Source: Sphingomonadaceae bacterium PASS1 (lineage in GTDB: Bacteria; Pseudomonadota; Alphaproteobacteria; Sphingomonadales; Sphingomonadaceae). From it: a DNA stretch of 64,000 nt. Both the position numbers and the translations under genes were made by a program. This document shows positions 1-10,227 of the stretch, piece after piece. Positions within the stretch are counted from its first letter, which is position 1. The number at the start of each line of letters is the position of its first letter. The stretch covers positions 48,248 through 112,247 of the forward strand of contig NKIR01000010.1 in the NCBI GenBank assembly GCA_002255985.1. The letters run 5' to 3'. The notes beneath the pieces were generated by a model that had not been told where the DNA came from, searched no databases, and was given only the letters and a program-made list of their open reading frames with translations.

Positions 1-1036
1 CGACTTCTTCGGTCTTGCCCCGAATGGCGGCCTCCAACCGTGCTGCGACTTCAGGGTTTTCCGTGAGATAGGTTTTTGAATTCTCACGACCCTGCCCAAT
101 ACGGATCGAGTCATAGCTGAACCAGCTGCCGGACTTTTCGACAATTCCCGCCTTCACGCCCAAATCCAAAAGTTCCCCGGTTTTGGAAATACCTTCGCCG
201 TACATGATGTCGAATTCGACCTGCTTGAAAGGTGGAGCTACCTTGTTTTTCACAACCTTCACGCGGGTTGTGTTGCCCACAATATCTTCACCAGACTTAA
301 TCTGACCCGTGCGGCGAATATCCAAACGGACCGACGCATAGAATTTCAACGCATTACCGCCCGTGGTCGTTTCGGGCGAACCGTACATCACGCCGATTTT
401 CATGCGGATCTGGTTGATGAAGATCACCATGCAGTTTGACCGGCTGATCGAACCTGTAATTTTGCGAAGCGCCTGGCTCATCAAACGTGCTTGCAAGCCG
501 ACATGGCTGTCGCCCATTTCGCCTTCGATTTCGGCGCGCGGCACAAGTGCAGCAACTGAGTCGATAACCACAATGTCGACTGCGTTAGAACGCACCAACG
601 TATCTGCAATCTCAAGTGCTTGCTCACCCGTGTCGGGCTGCGACACGATAAGGTTATCAATATCGACACCCAATTTCTTCGCATAGCCCGGATCCAACGC
701 ATGCTCTGCATCGATAAATGCAGCTGTACCGCCTGCCTTCTGCGCCTCTGCAATTGCATGCAGGGTCAGCGTCGTCTTACCCGAGCTTTCTGGACCGTAA
801 ATTTCGATCACGCGTCCCTTGGGCAGACCGCCAATGCCGAGCGCAATATCCAAACCAAGCGAGCCTGTGGACACTGCATCAATCGAAATAGCCTCACGGC
901 TACCCAGCTTCATCGCCGAGCCTTTACCGAAGGCACGATCAATCTGCGCAAGCGCTGCTTCTAGCGCCTTTTCACGTTCCGAACTTTTCATACCGTTTGC
1001 CTGATTCCCATCGACCATTTTAAGACTTGCTGCCAT
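1..1036 (-). CDS. recA: Recombinase RecA (C-terminus beyond window)
   Basis: RecA forms ATP-dependent filaments on single-stranded DNA, drives strand exchange and triggers LexA self-cleavage. About 345 residues are visible; the C-terminal end lies outside the window. The reverse-strand product starts [12 protein letters not shown] and carries Walker [10 protein letters not shown], the segment [20 protein letters not shown] and the L2-loop region [19 protein letters not shown]. The start ATG (1034-1036) follows an AAAGGAGTGG-type ribosome site. A LexA box lies about 80 bases upstream, so SOS control is likely. The gene is transcribed leftward, in the same direction as cckA upstream of it. Confidence 0.97.
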   Translation of the reverse strand, partial: MAASLKMVDGNQANGMKSSEREKALEAALAQIDRAFGKGSAMKLGSREAISIDAVSTGSLGLDIALGIGGLPKGRVIEIYGPESSGKTTLTLHAIAEAQKAGGTAAFIDAEHALDPGYAKKLGVDIDNLIVSQPDTGEQALEIADTLVRSNAVDIVVIDSVAALVPRAEIEGEMGDSHVGLQARLMSQALRKITGSISRSNCMVIFINQIRMKIGVMYGSPETTTGGNALKFYASVRLDIRRTGQIKSGEDIVGNTTRVKVVKNKVAPPFKQVEFDIMYGEGISKTGELLDLGVKAGIVEKSGSWFSYDSIRIGQGRENSKTYLTENPEVAARLEAAIRGKTEEV

Positions 1037-1113
1037 TTTTCCACTCCTTTAGCGTCATGCCTGTTCCGAATTATCATCCGGAATAACAACTATGTACACC
1101 TTCTGTTCCAAAA

Positions 1114-1128
1114 GAACAAGAGCGGAAC
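1114..1128 (-). promoter_or_regulatory. LexA (SOS) box upstream of recA
   Basis: The top strand reads GAAC-AAGAGCG-GAAC, which on the recA strand is GTTC-N7-GTTC, the known alphaproteobacterial LexA operator. It lies 78 bases upstream of the recA start. Base pattern and location are seen directly; LexA binding is inferred. Confidence 0.85.
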
Positions 1129-1162
1129 AAAATTATTTATTCGTTTATTTTCAATAACTAAC

Positions 1163-3571
1163 CTAATTAGCCTTTGCGAGTGCGTCGTGGACCGCTTCCG
1201 CAATTTGCTGAACTGAAAATGGCTTAGCAAGGAACGACACATTGTCGAGGCTGATTGTCTCGCGTAACTGCTCCTCTGCGTAACCTGACATGAACAACAG
1301 GCGGATGTCCCCATATGTCTCGCGCAAATTGCGCGCCATTGTCGGGCCATCCATATTGGGCATTACCACGTCCGAAACGACGAGGTCGTATCGCTTGCCT
1401 TCCGAAAAAAGTTCAAGCGCTTGCTCGCCATCGCTAGCGGTTTCCACGACATATCCCTGCCGAACCAATGCGCGCTCTGCGACCGCGCGCACCATATCTT
1501 CGTCTTCAACAATCAAGACCCGACCGCTGCCCCATAAATCCTTGGGCTTGTAGAATTCCTTTTTGCCCGTCTCGACAACAGGCGCTTCACCGCGATGAAC
1601 GGGCAAGAAGATGTCCAATCGCGTTCCTTTGCCGACTTGTGAATCGGCAAAGATGAACCCGCCCGATTGCTTAACAATGCCGTAGACCGTGGATAGACCA
1701 AGCCCGGTCCCCTTCCCCAGTTCCTTGGTTGTGAAAAACGGTTCGAATATCTTGGATAGATTTTCTTTGGAAATGCCGACACCGCTGTCCTCGACAGATA
1801 ATTTGACATAGTCGCCGATGGGCAAAAACTCGCTGCCCATCGCGACGACTTCCTGCTGACTGACCGCCAATGTGCTGATGTGCACCACGCCGCCTTTGGG
1901 CATCGCGTCGCGCGCATTCACGCCCAAGTTGATGATCACCTGCTCAAGTTGCCCCGGGTCAGCGCGCACAGCGCCAACATTACGCCCGTGATGAACCTCA
2001 AGCCGGACGGTCTCGCCGAGCAATCGCTTAAGCAAGCTTGATACGTCCGCAACAACGTTCGCCAGTTGTAATATCTGCGGACGCAATGTCTGCTGACGCG
2101 AGAATGCGAGCAACTGGCGGGTCAGGCTGGCCGCGCGATTTGAATTGTTCTTGATCTGCTGAATATCGTCATAATCGCCATCGCCGGGTTGATGCCGCAG
2201 CAGCATGAGATCACAATATCCGATAATCGCTGTCAGGATGTTGTTGAAATCATGCGCAACACCGCCTGCAAGATGCCCGATCGATTCCATCTTTGTCTGT
2301 TGGGCAACCTGCCTCTTCAGGGTTATCTCTTCGCTGTTATCCTTAAGTCCGAGCAGAACCGCGGCGTCGCCAAGCCCGCGCACGCCAGCGATGGAGAGCG
2401 CGATGACTTCATCGGGTCGCTCTTTCAACCGAATGGCGATGTCGCCTGACGTCATGGACCCACTGCCATAGCGGCGAATGCTATCCAGCACCGCGCCTTT
2501 GTCCTCGGCAATGACCAGATCGCCAGGATAAGGGGGCAATTTGGTCGGCTTAACGTCCAGCACGCGGGCAAATGCGTCATTGGCAAACAGGAACCGGCCA
2601 TCGCGATCAACAAGTGCCAGCCCCAAAGGCAGTGTGGAGAGCAATTGCTCAACATGTGCCAGCGCAAGGCCGCGGTCGACCTTTGCGCTCTCTTCGTCCA
2701 CCGCAAGCAACAAGGCGGAGCCTTCAACATTATGTTCGTTCAACGGCACGTGCAGAAGCCGGATCGGCAATCCACGCCGTCCTTCGCGTTCAAAAAAGAC
2801 GCTGCCCTTGTCATCCATCCGCACAAAATCTGCGAATGAACGGCCAGTGAGGGGATCCTGATCCGTGCCCGTTGCACGCAAAGCAAAAGCAGCGTTTGCC
2901 GCACGAACGCAGCCGTCGGGACCAACGGCGACGGCCATAACGCCGCTGCCCGACATGGCGCGCCCGATACGTCCGGTAATCAGTTCAATCGCACGACTTT
3001 CAATCGCGAGCCGCTCAATGGGCGCCAGTCTCCACAATAGATATTCGTCAGAGGCGCCCGCGCGTGCCACCTTGACGCTATATGCCCGCTGGTCCTTGGT
3101 TATATTATCGATCTGGGAACTGCCGTCGCGCCATGCAGCACGACCTGCCGCGACCATCGAAGCGAGGCTCGATTCATCCACACCCAGATCCGGCGGCGCT
3201 TTCAGTCCGGGAAACGCTTTCGTGAAATGGTCATTTGCACACACCAGCCTGCCAGCCCGGTCACTTATAGCGATTGCAGCGTCGCTCAGCTGCGTAGCGG
3301 CATGCGTGATAGACCAGTCAGGCGGCGATACATCTACGTTATCCTCGACCGAGCCAGCATGACGGAAAAAGTTAATCAGCGCGCCTGCCGCAATAATGAC
3401 GGCCGCGCAGGAACCGACAAGAATGATGTTGCCCGTCGAAAACCACAATATCGCCAGCGACAACAAGGTTGCGAGAGCCAACACTGCCAGCTGACGCATA
3501 TCCAGCTTGGCGGACTGGTCCATATCCCCGCCAAACATCTGGAATGGAGTCGACGGGGATATTCTGTTCAA
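1163..3571 (-). CDS. cckA: Hybrid sensor histidine kinase CckA
   Basis: CckA is the membrane hybrid kinase at the head of the CckA-ChpT-CtrA cell-cycle phosphorelay of alphaproteobacteria. Two hydrophobic segments (about residues 28-70) are followed by PAS-like regions, a dimerisation box GHLAGGVAHDFNNILTAI with the phospho-accepting His near residue 440, and an HATPase domain (NLGVNARDAMPKGG, GTGLGLSTVYGIVKQSGG). A C-terminal receiver domain follows, with the acceptor Asp in DLVVSDVVMPNMDG near residue 730. The kinase box closely fits CckA. The 802-residue frame opens with a TTG preceded by AAGGAA; an ATG at 3523 is an alternative. ChpT and CtrA are not in this window. Confidence 0.93.
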   Translation of the reverse strand: MNRISPSTPFQMFGGDMDQSAKLDMRQLAVLALATLLSLAILWFSTGNIILVGSCAAVIIAAGALINFFRHAGSVEDNVDVSPPDWSITHAATQLSDAAIAISDRAGRLVCANDHFTKAFPGLKAPPDLGVDESSLASMVAAGRAAWRDGSSQIDNITKDQRAYSVKVARAGASDEYLLWRLAPIERLAIESRAIELITGRIGRAMSGSGVMAVAVGPDGCVRAANAAFALRATGTDQDPLTGRSFADFVRMDDKGSVFFEREGRRGLPIRLLHVPLNEHNVEGSALLLAVDEESAKVDRGLALAHVEQLLSTLPLGLALVDRDGRFLFANDAFARVLDVKPTKLPPYPGDLVIAEDKGAVLDSIRRYGSGSMTSGDIAIRLKERPDEVIALSIAGVRGLGDAAVLLGLKDNSEEITLKRQVAQQTKMESIGHLAGGVAHDFNNILTAIIGYCDLMLLRHQPGDGDYDDIQQIKNNSNRAASLTRQLLAFSRQQTLRPQILQLANVVADVSSLLKRLLGETVRLEVHHGRNVGAVRADPGQLEQVIINLGVNARDAMPKGGVVHISTLAVSQQEVVAMGSEFLPIGDYVKLSVEDSGVGISKENLSKIFEPFFTTKELGKGTGLGLSTVYGIVKQSGGFIFADSQVGKGTRLDIFLPVHRGEAPVVETGKKEFYKPKDLWGSGRVLIVEDEDMVRAVAERALVRQGYVVETASDGEQALELFSEGKRYDLVVSDVVMPNMDGPTMARNLRETYGDIRLLFMSGYAEEQLRETISLDNVSFLAKPFSVQQIAEAVHDALAKAN

Positions 3572-3580
3572 AACTATTCC

Positions 3581-5629
3581 TTACCAGATGCGGACACGGT
3601 CCTCAGGCTTGAGGTATAATTTTCCGTCTGCTTTCGGCTGGAACGCATCGTACCATTTGTCAAGATTGCGAACGACCCAAGCGCGCTGTTCCGACGGGCT
3701 GTGTGGATCTGTAATCAAGCGCTGACGCAAATTGGCCTCACGATAATTGCGGCGCCATACTTGCGCCCAACCAAGGAAAAAGCGCTGATCGCCTGACATT
3801 CCGTCAATCACCGGTGGCTCTTTTCCGTTGAGCGACGTGCGATAGGCATCGAACGCAATTGTGAGACCGGCAAGGTCACCGATATTTTCACCCAGTGTAA
3901 ATTCACCCTTCACCGACGCGTCAGGGAAAATCTTATAGGCGTCATATTGCGCGATGAGCTTTTTGCCCGCGGCTTCAAAAGCTTTGACATCACTTTCGGT
4001 CCACCAATCGGCAAGCTTTCCGGTTGCATCATATTTGGCACCCTGGTCATCGAAATGGTGGCTGACTTCATGCCCGATCACCGCACCAATTCCTCCGTAA
4101 TTGACCGCTGGATCAGCCTTTGCGTCAAAGAAAGGTGGCTGCAAAATTGCGGCCGGAAAGACGATTTCGTTCATCCCAAAGTTGGCATAGGCATTGACTG
4201 TCTGCGGCAACATGCCCCATTCCCAACGGCGGATGGGCTGGCCAAGCTTCGACATATTGTCATCAAAGCCCCATTGGTTCGCACGCAAATCATTCCCAAA
4301 CAAATCGCCCCGCACGATTTTCAGTTTCGAATAATCTTTCCAGCGATCCGGATAACCGATCTTTGTTGTAAAATTGGCCAGTTTTTCGCGGGCCTTCACT
4401 TTCGTTTCGGGCTGCATCCAGGCGAGGCCATCGATGCGGCGACCCATGGCGGAAAGGACGTTCTTCACCAGAACATCCATGGCGGCTTTGGTTTCAGGTG
4501 GGAAATATTTCGCCGCATAGGCTTTGCCGACTTCATCGCCAACTGTGCCCTCGGTCAACGATACGCCGCGTTTCCAACGTGGTTCGCGTTTTGGGGTGCC
4601 CTGCAGCGTCGTGCCGTAGAACGCGAAGGTCGTATCCGAAACTGAGTCAGGCAACACATTTGAAAAGCTGGATAGGCTATTGACGATCATCTGGTCTTTC
4701 AGAACCGCGATGTCCGTTTCGGCATAGATTTTCGAAATGCCCGTCAGCGCGCTTGGCTGGTTCACGATGACGTCGCCAATTTTGGGGCTCAGCTTCGTCA
4801 GAATGGACGACATTTTCAGGCCTGGCGTGATGGCATCCAACTGGGCGAGCGACATTTTGTTATACGTCTTTGTTGCGTCGCCTGAATCCTCACGCGTCCA
4901 CTGCACTTCGGCGATGCGTTTTTCCATTGCGAAGATGGCATCGGCACGCGCATCTGCACTTTTCTCACCTGCCAATGTAAGCATGCTCGCGAGATATGCC
5001 TTATAAGCCTTTCTGATACCTTCAAATTTATCATTTTCGACCAGATACATATCGCGATCAGGCAAGCCTGTTCCCGCCTGATACATTTGGAAAATATAGA
5101 CATCTGGGTTCTTGTCGTCTTGCCCGACATAACCGCCAAACAGGGCCCCGACGCCATTGCGCGCGGCGACAGGAAGCAACTTTTCAAACGCGGCCCTGCT
5201 CTTCACGCTGCGCACAGTCTTCAGCCACGGCTGAATTGGCTTCAATCCCGTTTTCTCGACGGTCGCCTGGTCGATATAGCTCGCATAGACGTCGCCGGCC
5301 TTGCTACCTGCGCGATCTTTCTCGGCGTCGAGAACAAGCTTTACCCGGTCCTTGGACAAATCGTCGAGCGCGGTGAACATGCCATAGTTGGATTTATCCG
5401 CAGGGATTGGGGTGTTCGCTGCCCATTTGCCATTGGCGTAACCGTAAAAATCGTCTGCAGGTGACACGCTTGTGTCCATGCCTGCAGTATCAAAGCCGAA
5501 TGTACCCAGTTGCGCTGCCTCTTTAGCGGGCGCTTGCGTGGCGTCAGATTGGCTTTGCGCAAATGCTGGTGCGGCGAGCGATGCCAACGACACCGATGCG
5601 GCCAATGCGAGTTTAAGTGCGAATTTCAT
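3581..5629 (-). CDS. M13-family zinc metallopeptidase (neprilysin-like), exported
   Basis: This is a 682-residue peptidase of the M13 (neprilysin/PepO) family, expected to cleave oligopeptides in the periplasm. A signal peptide is visible (MKFALKLALAASVSLASLAA...AFAQ). The zinc site VIGHEVSHHFDDQGA contains the HExxH pair, with the third ligand likely in GENIGDLAGL downstream. NAYANFGMNEIVFPAAILQP is the typical substrate-side segment before the active site. The C-terminus ends CxxW-like in sequence style but reads DRVRIW here. The start at 5629 is chosen over an upstream in-frame ATG at 5677 because it begins the signal peptide and has a GGGAGC ribosome site. It lies 10 bases from cckA in the same direction. 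Confidence 0.92.
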   Translation of the reverse strand: MKFALKLALAASVSLASLAAPAFAQSQSDATQAPAKEAAQLGTFGFDTAGMDTSVSPADDFYGYANGKWAANTPIPADKSNYGMFTALDDLSKDRVKLVLDAEKDRAGSKAGDVYASYIDQATVEKTGLKPIQPWLKTVRSVKSRAAFEKLLPVAARNGVGALFGGYVGQDDKNPDVYIFQMYQAGTGLPDRDMYLVENDKFEGIRKAYKAYLASMLTLAGEKSADARADAIFAMEKRIAEVQWTREDSGDATKTYNKMSLAQLDAITPGLKMSSILTKLSPKIGDVIVNQPSALTGISKIYAETDIAVLKDQMIVNSLSSFSNVLPDSVSDTTFAFYGTTLQGTPKREPRWKRGVSLTEGTVGDEVGKAYAAKYFPPETKAAMDVLVKNVLSAMGRRIDGLAWMQPETKVKAREKLANFTTKIGYPDRWKDYSKLKIVRGDLFGNDLRANQWGFDDNMSKLGQPIRRWEWGMLPQTVNAYANFGMNEIVFPAAILQPPFFDAKADPAVNYGGIGAVIGHEVSHHFDDQGAKYDATGKLADWWTESDVKAFEAAGKKLIAQYDAYKIFPDASVKGEFTLGENIGDLAGLTIAFDAYRTSLNGKEPPVIDGMSGDQRFFLGWAQVWRRNYREANLRQRLITDPHSPSEQRAWVVRNLDKWYDAFQPKADGKLYLKPEDRVRIW

Positions 5630-5690
5630 TTCTATGCTCCCGTAATATCGTGGGGAGAATAGAGGCTCACAGACCAAAGGCTACAAAAGT

Positions 5691-6257
5691 TTATCCACGA
5701 GACGCAATTGACTTCGACCGGCGTCGCCATTTGGCGCTTATCCGCCAGCGCCAGAACCAAGCGGAGAGCACATAACCGATGACAGCCGCTGCGATGGATA
5801 TGATCGCAAGCCCTGCAATTCCTTGCACCAACGCCAAAGGCGCTTCGTTCCAGACATAATCACCCCACGCGGAAAGTGGTGCCGATGTCTCGATAAGTTG
5901 ATAAAAGTGGTCGGAGCCATTGTTCAACCGCAGCAGCGATTCACCGACATACACCGACCCAACCAAAATGAATGGCGTTGTGGCCGGCATGCTCAGGAAC
6001 GTCATCGCCGCGCCGATCGGGATATTTGCCCGAAATGGCAGCGCAAGCAGGGCGACACCAGCGATCTGGACACCCGGTATCAAAAGGAAAATCCCGACCA
6101 ACAGGCCAAGAGCTACACCCCGGGGGACGGAGCGCCGTGTAAAACGCCAGAGAGCCGGATGAAACACGCGCTGCGCAAACGGGCGCAAAAAGCGGCTGCG
6201 TTCAAAGCTGTCGCGCGTGGGTGCTTGCCTGTGCAACCAGGTATCAAACTTACTCAT
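5691..6257 (-). CDS. DUF2062 family membrane protein
   Basis: A 188-residue protein with an N-terminal basic part, [19 protein letters not shown], and three to four hydrophobic segments, matching the style of DUF2062 proteins. These are small inner-membrane proteins of unknown function. The motif region [20 protein letters not shown] is typical of the family. Its start overlaps the smpB stop by 4 bases, so it is translated as part of a dapA-smpB-DUF2062 operon. Confidence 0.8.
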   Translation of the reverse strand: MSKFDTWLHRQAPTRDSFERSRFLRPFAQRVFHPALWRFTRRSVPRGVALGLLVGIFLLIPGVQIAGVALLALPFRANIPIGAAMTFLSMPATTPFILVGSVYVGESLLRLNNGSDHFYQLIETSAPLSAWGDYVWNEAPLALVQGIAGLAIISIAAAVIGYVLSAWFWRWRISAKWRRRSKSIASRG

Positions 6258-6736
6258 CCACGATCACGCATAATGCGTCCTTGCTCACGCTTCCAATCCC
6301 GTTCTTTCTCGGTCGCACGCTTATCGGGCGCCTTTTTGCCCTTTGCCAACGCCAATTCCACTTTCGCCCTGCCGCGTCCATTGAAATAAATCGATAGAGG
6401 CACCAGCGTCATGCCTTGCCGCATCACCGCGCCATGCAACTTATTTATTTCGCGCTCGTTCAACAGCAACTTTCTGGGCCGCTTCGGTTCGTGGTTAAAC
6501 CGGTTCCCGTGACTAAATTCGGGGATGTTCGCGTTAATCAACCAAATCTGGTCATCGCGAACTTCAGCATAGCTCTCGGCGATGGAACCTTCACCAAAGC
6601 GCAACGATTTCACTTCAGTTCCGGTCAGGACAATACCCGCCTCATATTTGTCATCGATATGAAAATCATAACGGGCGCGCCGGTTTTCCGCGACCGTTTT
6701 AACTTTGTTGAATGCTTCGGGCTTGGGACGCGTCAT
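6254..6736 (-). CDS. smpB: SsrA-binding protein SmpB
   Basis: SmpB binds tmRNA and brings it to stalled ribosomes for trans-translation. The 160-residue product has the family length and core motifs: [36 protein letters not shown], and the basic C-terminal tail [19 protein letters not shown]. The ATG overlaps the dapA stop by one base (TAATG), which indicates translational coupling with dapA. Its RNA partner ssrA is at about 30062-30418. Confidence 0.97.
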   Translation of the reverse strand: MTRPKPEAFNKVKTVAENRRARYDFHIDDKYEAGIVLTGTEVKSLRFGEGSIAESYAEVRDDQIWLINANIPEFSHGNRFNHEPKRPRKLLLNEREINKLHGAVMRQGMTLVPLSIYFNGRGRAKVELALAKGKKAPDKRATEKERDWKREQGRIMRDRG

Positions 6737-7611
6737 TAAATAAGCCCTGCATTCTCCAAGGCGGCATCAACCTGACGACGGCTCGCCTCGCTTGGCGGAG
6801 TCATTGGTAAGCGCAACTCGGTTGGGAAACCGTCGATGACGCGCGACAACGCATATTTTATTGGGCCCGGAGATGCGTCAGAAAACAACGCCAAATGAAG
6901 TGGATACAGCTTATCATTCAGTTCACGTGCCAAGTTATAATCACCCGATGCACATGCCGCCTGAAATTCTGCGCATAATTTCGGCGCAACATTCGCAGTA
7001 ACCGAAATGCACCCGCGCCCGCCTGCGGCATTGAACGCAAGCGACTGTTCGTCGACCCCCGAAAGTAAGCAGAAATCAGGCCCGCAGGCCAGCCGATGGT
7101 CCGTTACCCGTGGCATGTCACCGCTTGCGTCTTTGATGCCGATCACCGTCGGCAACTGCGCAAGGCGCGCAACCGTTTCTGGCTTGATGTCCGTCACCGT
7201 ACGCGCAGGAACATTGTACAGCACGATAGGCAGGTCGTTCTTCTTGGTCATCGCCTCGAAGTGCGCATAAATGCCTTCTTGGTTGGGCCGATTATAATAA
7301 GGGGCGACAACCAGTCCGGCAGCGGCGCCGCTCTTCTTTGAAAAGTTCAGATGGAGAATAGCGTTATTGGTGTCATTCGACCCACAGCCGGCAATCACGG
7401 GTACGCGCCCAGCAGCTTGCTCAATACACACTTCGATCACGCGATGATGCTCTGCGTTTGACAGCGTGGACGCCTCACCGGTCGTTCCGGCGGGCACCAG
7501 CGCACTTGATCCTTGATCGATTTGCCAATCGATCAACGCGCGAAAATGCTTTTCGCTAAACGCTCCGTCGCAAAAAGGAGTCACTAGAGCCGGTATCGAT
7601 CCCCAAAACAT
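6736..7611 (-). CDS. dapA: 4-hydroxy-tetrahydrodipicolinate synthase
   Basis: DapA condenses pyruvate with aspartate semialdehyde, the first committed step of the diaminopimelate/lysine pathway. The 291-residue protein has the N-terminal [10 protein letters not shown] strand, [13 protein letters not shown], the catalytic-Tyr region [10 protein letters not shown] and the Schiff-base Lys in [10 protein letters not shown]. It is the first gene of the leftward dapA-smpB-DUF2062 operon and is divergent from the transglycosylase gene, with an 87-base intergenic region. Confidence 0.97.
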   Translation of the reverse strand: MFWGSIPALVTPFCDGAFSEKHFRALIDWQIDQGSSALVPAGTTGEASTLSNAEHHRVIEVCIEQAAGRVPVIAGCGSNDTNNAILHLNFSKKSGAAAGLVVAPYYNRPNQEGIYAHFEAMTKKNDLPIVLYNVPARTVTDIKPETVARLAQLPTVIGIKDASGDMPRVTDHRLACGPDFCLLSGVDEQSLAFNAAGGRGCISVTANVAPKLCAEFQAACASGDYNLARELNDKLYPLHLALFSDASPGPIKYALSRVIDGFPTELRLPMTPPSEASRRQVDAALENAGLI

Positions 7612-7698
7612 AGCATAACACTTTCAATCTGGGCCATATAGGCCGCTAAGGGCTATATAGTCGTTTGTTCAGCACCTGATAAGGATGGGGCACATAAT

Positions 7699-9729
7699 AT
7701 GTCCAGCATGGTAAAGCATCTCATTTCGGCATCTATGCTGATAATTCCGTTTTCGACCGCTGTGGCAGCGCAACAAGGCGATGGTGTAGTGTGGCAGCGA
7801 GGAACGGGAAGTGGATCTGCTGCTGCGCCCACTGCGCAAATGCCTCAGGTCCCGACCGTGCAATACGACCCAAGCGAAGGGCAAGTGCCAGCGGCGTTGC
7901 AGCGTTGGAAAATGCTAAGCGCTTCTGGCAATTTCAGCTTTGGCGAATATGCCTCATTTTTGATGCGCTATCCCGATTGGCCAAATAGCGACGAGATGCG
8001 CAAGAACGCAGAACAGGCGATCAATCCGCTGTCATTATCGCCCAGTCAGGTTGTGGCCTTTTTTGATCGCTTACCTCCCCTCACCAACGCAGGACGTGCA
8101 AGGTTTGCGATTGCGCTCGACGCGTCGGGCGACACATCGCGCGCGGAAGCACAAGCGCGCGCGGCATGGCGCGGTGGTGCCCTTAATGATGACGACGAAG
8201 CGCGCATGTTCCGTATTGCCGGTAACCGTTTCACGTCCACTGACCATGACGCCCGCGTTGACCGCTTGTTATGGTCGGGCTCAACCCGTGGCGCAGAACG
8301 TTGGATAGCCTACACCTCTCCGCAACGTCGCCCCGCCTTTGTTGCGGCGCTCGCCACCCGCATGAAAGCCGCTGATGCCGATCAAAAGGTTCAGGAAGCT
8401 GGATCACTGGCCAATAGTGAAGCGAGCTTAATCGCCGCCAGAGCAGACACCATGCGATCCTCCGGCAACAGCATTGGTGCGCGCGAATTACTCGCGAACC
8501 GCGCCAATCTTGCTGCGCCGGTGCCTGTTCTGAAGGACTGGTATCAATTGCTGCTGACGCATGCGCAGGCAGCCGCGAATGATGGTCAATATGACGTCGC
8601 GTACCGCATAGCGTCACGCGTTGACGACGCAACGCCGCGTGGGCTCGCTATGGTCGATCAAGATATCGCCACACGCGATCGCTATACCAGCCTGACATGG
8701 CTTGCGGGCATGACGGCGATGGAAAGGCTTGGCCGCCCTGGTGACGCTGTTGCGATGTTCGAACGTTATGCGTCCGCTGCAAAATCGGCGCAAACCCGAT
8801 CAAAAGGGTTACACTTTGCTGGCAAAGCTGCGGCAAAGGCAGGCGACCAAGCATCGGCCACACGCTATTATGAACAAGCTGCCGCTTATTATGAGAGCTT
8901 TTTTGGCCAGTTGTCGCTTGAACAGCTTCGGCGCCCAATCCCTCCAGTACCGCGCATCACCCCCGCCGCACCCGTTTTGGCGGAGGGAGATGTTCCGGCA
9001 GTCTATTTGGCCGCAGCCCTCGCCTCCAAATATGGAAGTTGGAAGGACCAAAGCAATTTCTTCAGAGCCATTGCCCGAAATGCCAAGGATCCGGATGATT
9101 TTGCCATAGCCATTGGCCTTTCCCAAAAATTGGGCCGTCCCGATCTGGCGGTGATGGCGGGTCGCAGTGCCCGATCAGCAGGCATTCCCGAACTTTTGGG
9201 GAACAGCTACCCAACGGTCAATGTTCCCGCCGCGCATCACCAGACATGGACGCTTGCCCATGCAATAATGCGGCAGGAAAGCCAGTTTGACCGGGCAGCC
9301 GTAAGCCACGCAGGCGCACGCGGCCTGATGCAGCTGATGCCTGGCACCGCGCGCGAAACATCGGGCAAAATCGCGATGGCATACCGCCCCGAAGCGCTGA
9401 CGGTCGATACAGATTACAACATCGCCCTTGGCGCGACATATATTGAACGGATGCTAGATTATTTCGGCGGCAGCTATCCGCTCGCAATTGCCGCGTACAA
9501 TGGCGGCCCAGGCAATGTGAACAAATGGCTGAAGGCTTATGGTGACCCGCGCACGGGCAGCATCGGCATGATGGAATGGATCGAAAAAATCCCGCTGAGC
9601 GAGACACGCGATTATGTTTACCGCGTGCTGGAAAATGCGGTGATGTACGATCATCTCCACCCCGAACGCGCGCGCGTGCGGTCGGCAACGCCGCTCAGCA
9701 CATATCTGGGCAAATCAAGCCCGGGGTGA
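7699..9729 (+). CDS. Soluble lytic murein transglycosylase (Slt70-like)
   Basis: A periplasmic enzyme that cleaves peptidoglycan glycan strands to form anhydromuropeptides. The signal peptide is MSSMVKHLISASMLIIPFST ending AVAA. A long alpha-helical repeat region (residues about 50-490) precedes a C-terminal SLT domain. That domain has the catalytic Glu in AIMRQESQFDRAAVSHAGAR, followed by GLMQLMPGTA and the IAAYNGGPGNVNKW segment. Length (676) fits the Slt70 class. The start could also be the ATG at 7708. Confidence 0.92.
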   Translation: MSSMVKHLISASMLIIPFSTAVAAQQGDGVVWQRGTGSGSAAAPTAQMPQVPTVQYDPSEGQVPAALQRWKMLSASGNFSFGEYASFLMRYPDWPNSDEMRKNAEQAINPLSLSPSQVVAFFDRLPPLTNAGRARFAIALDASGDTSRAEAQARAAWRGGALNDDDEARMFRIAGNRFTSTDHDARVDRLLWSGSTRGAERWIAYTSPQRRPAFVAALATRMKAADADQKVQEAGSLANSEASLIAARADTMRSSGNSIGARELLANRANLAAPVPVLKDWYQLLLTHAQAAANDGQYDVAYRIASRVDDATPRGLAMVDQDIATRDRYTSLTWLAGMTAMERLGRPGDAVAMFERYASAAKSAQTRSKGLHFAGKAAAKAGDQASATRYYEQAAAYYESFFGQLSLEQLRRPIPPVPRITPAAPVLAEGDVPAVYLAAALASKYGSWKDQSNFFRAIARNAKDPDDFAIAIGLSQKLGRPDLAVMAGRSARSAGIPELLGNSYPTVNVPAAHHQTWTLAHAIMRQESQFDRAAVSHAGARGLMQLMPGTARETSGKIAMAYRPEALTVDTDYNIALGATYIERMLDYFGGSYPLAIAAYNGGPGNVNKWLKAYGDPRTGSIGMMEWIEKIPLSETRDYVYRVLENAVMYDHLHPERARVRSATPLSTYLGKSSPG

Positions 9730-9741
9730 CATAGAGGCGCC

Positions 9742-10227
9742 ATGGAGCGCACAAACCCCATTACCCCTGCCGGATTCGCGGCCTTGCGCGCGCGGTATGA
9801 GCAATTGTTCGCGGTCGAACGGCCAGCGGTTGTTGAAATCGTCCATTGGGCGGCGGGCAATGGCGACCGAAGCGAGAATGGCGACTATATTTACGGCCGG
9901 CAGAAGCTGCGCGCAATCGACCGTGAACTCGGCCAGCTTTCCAAGAAAATGAAAGTTGCAAAGGTCCTCGACCCGTCAAAACAGGAAGACCGAAACCGCG
10001 TATTTTTCGGCGCGACGGTAACGTTGGCAGATATCGACGACTTGGAGCGCGTCATTACGTTGGTCGGCGATGACGAAGCCGATGCAAGCCATGGCCGCAT
10101 CGGATGGAACGCTCCGCTGGCCCGCGCCCTTCGCGGTGCGAGCGTGGGCGATGTCAAAACAGTAACGTTGCCAACTGGCCCCAAAGAGTGGGAAGTCGTC
10201 GGGATCGCCTATCCAATAGGGGAATAG
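9742..10227 (+). CDS. greB: Transcription elongation factor GreB
   Basis: GreB rescues backtracked RNA polymerase by stimulating transcript cleavage. The 161-residue protein has an N-terminal coiled coil with the conserved acidic tip region GNGDRSENGDYIYGRQKLRA (GreB-type) and a C-terminal FKBP-like domain with FFGATVTLADID. It follows the transglycosylase by 12 bases in the same direction. Its 3' end overlaps the convergent ppk2 gene by 19 bases. Confidence 0.93.
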   Translation: MERTNPITPAGFAALRARYEQLFAVERPAVVEIVHWAAGNGDRSENGDYIYGRQKLRAIDRELGQLSKKMKVAKVLDPSKQEDRNRVFFGATVTLADIDDLERVITLVGDDEADASHGRIGWNAPLARALRGASVGDVKTVTLPTGPKEWEVVGIAYPIGE

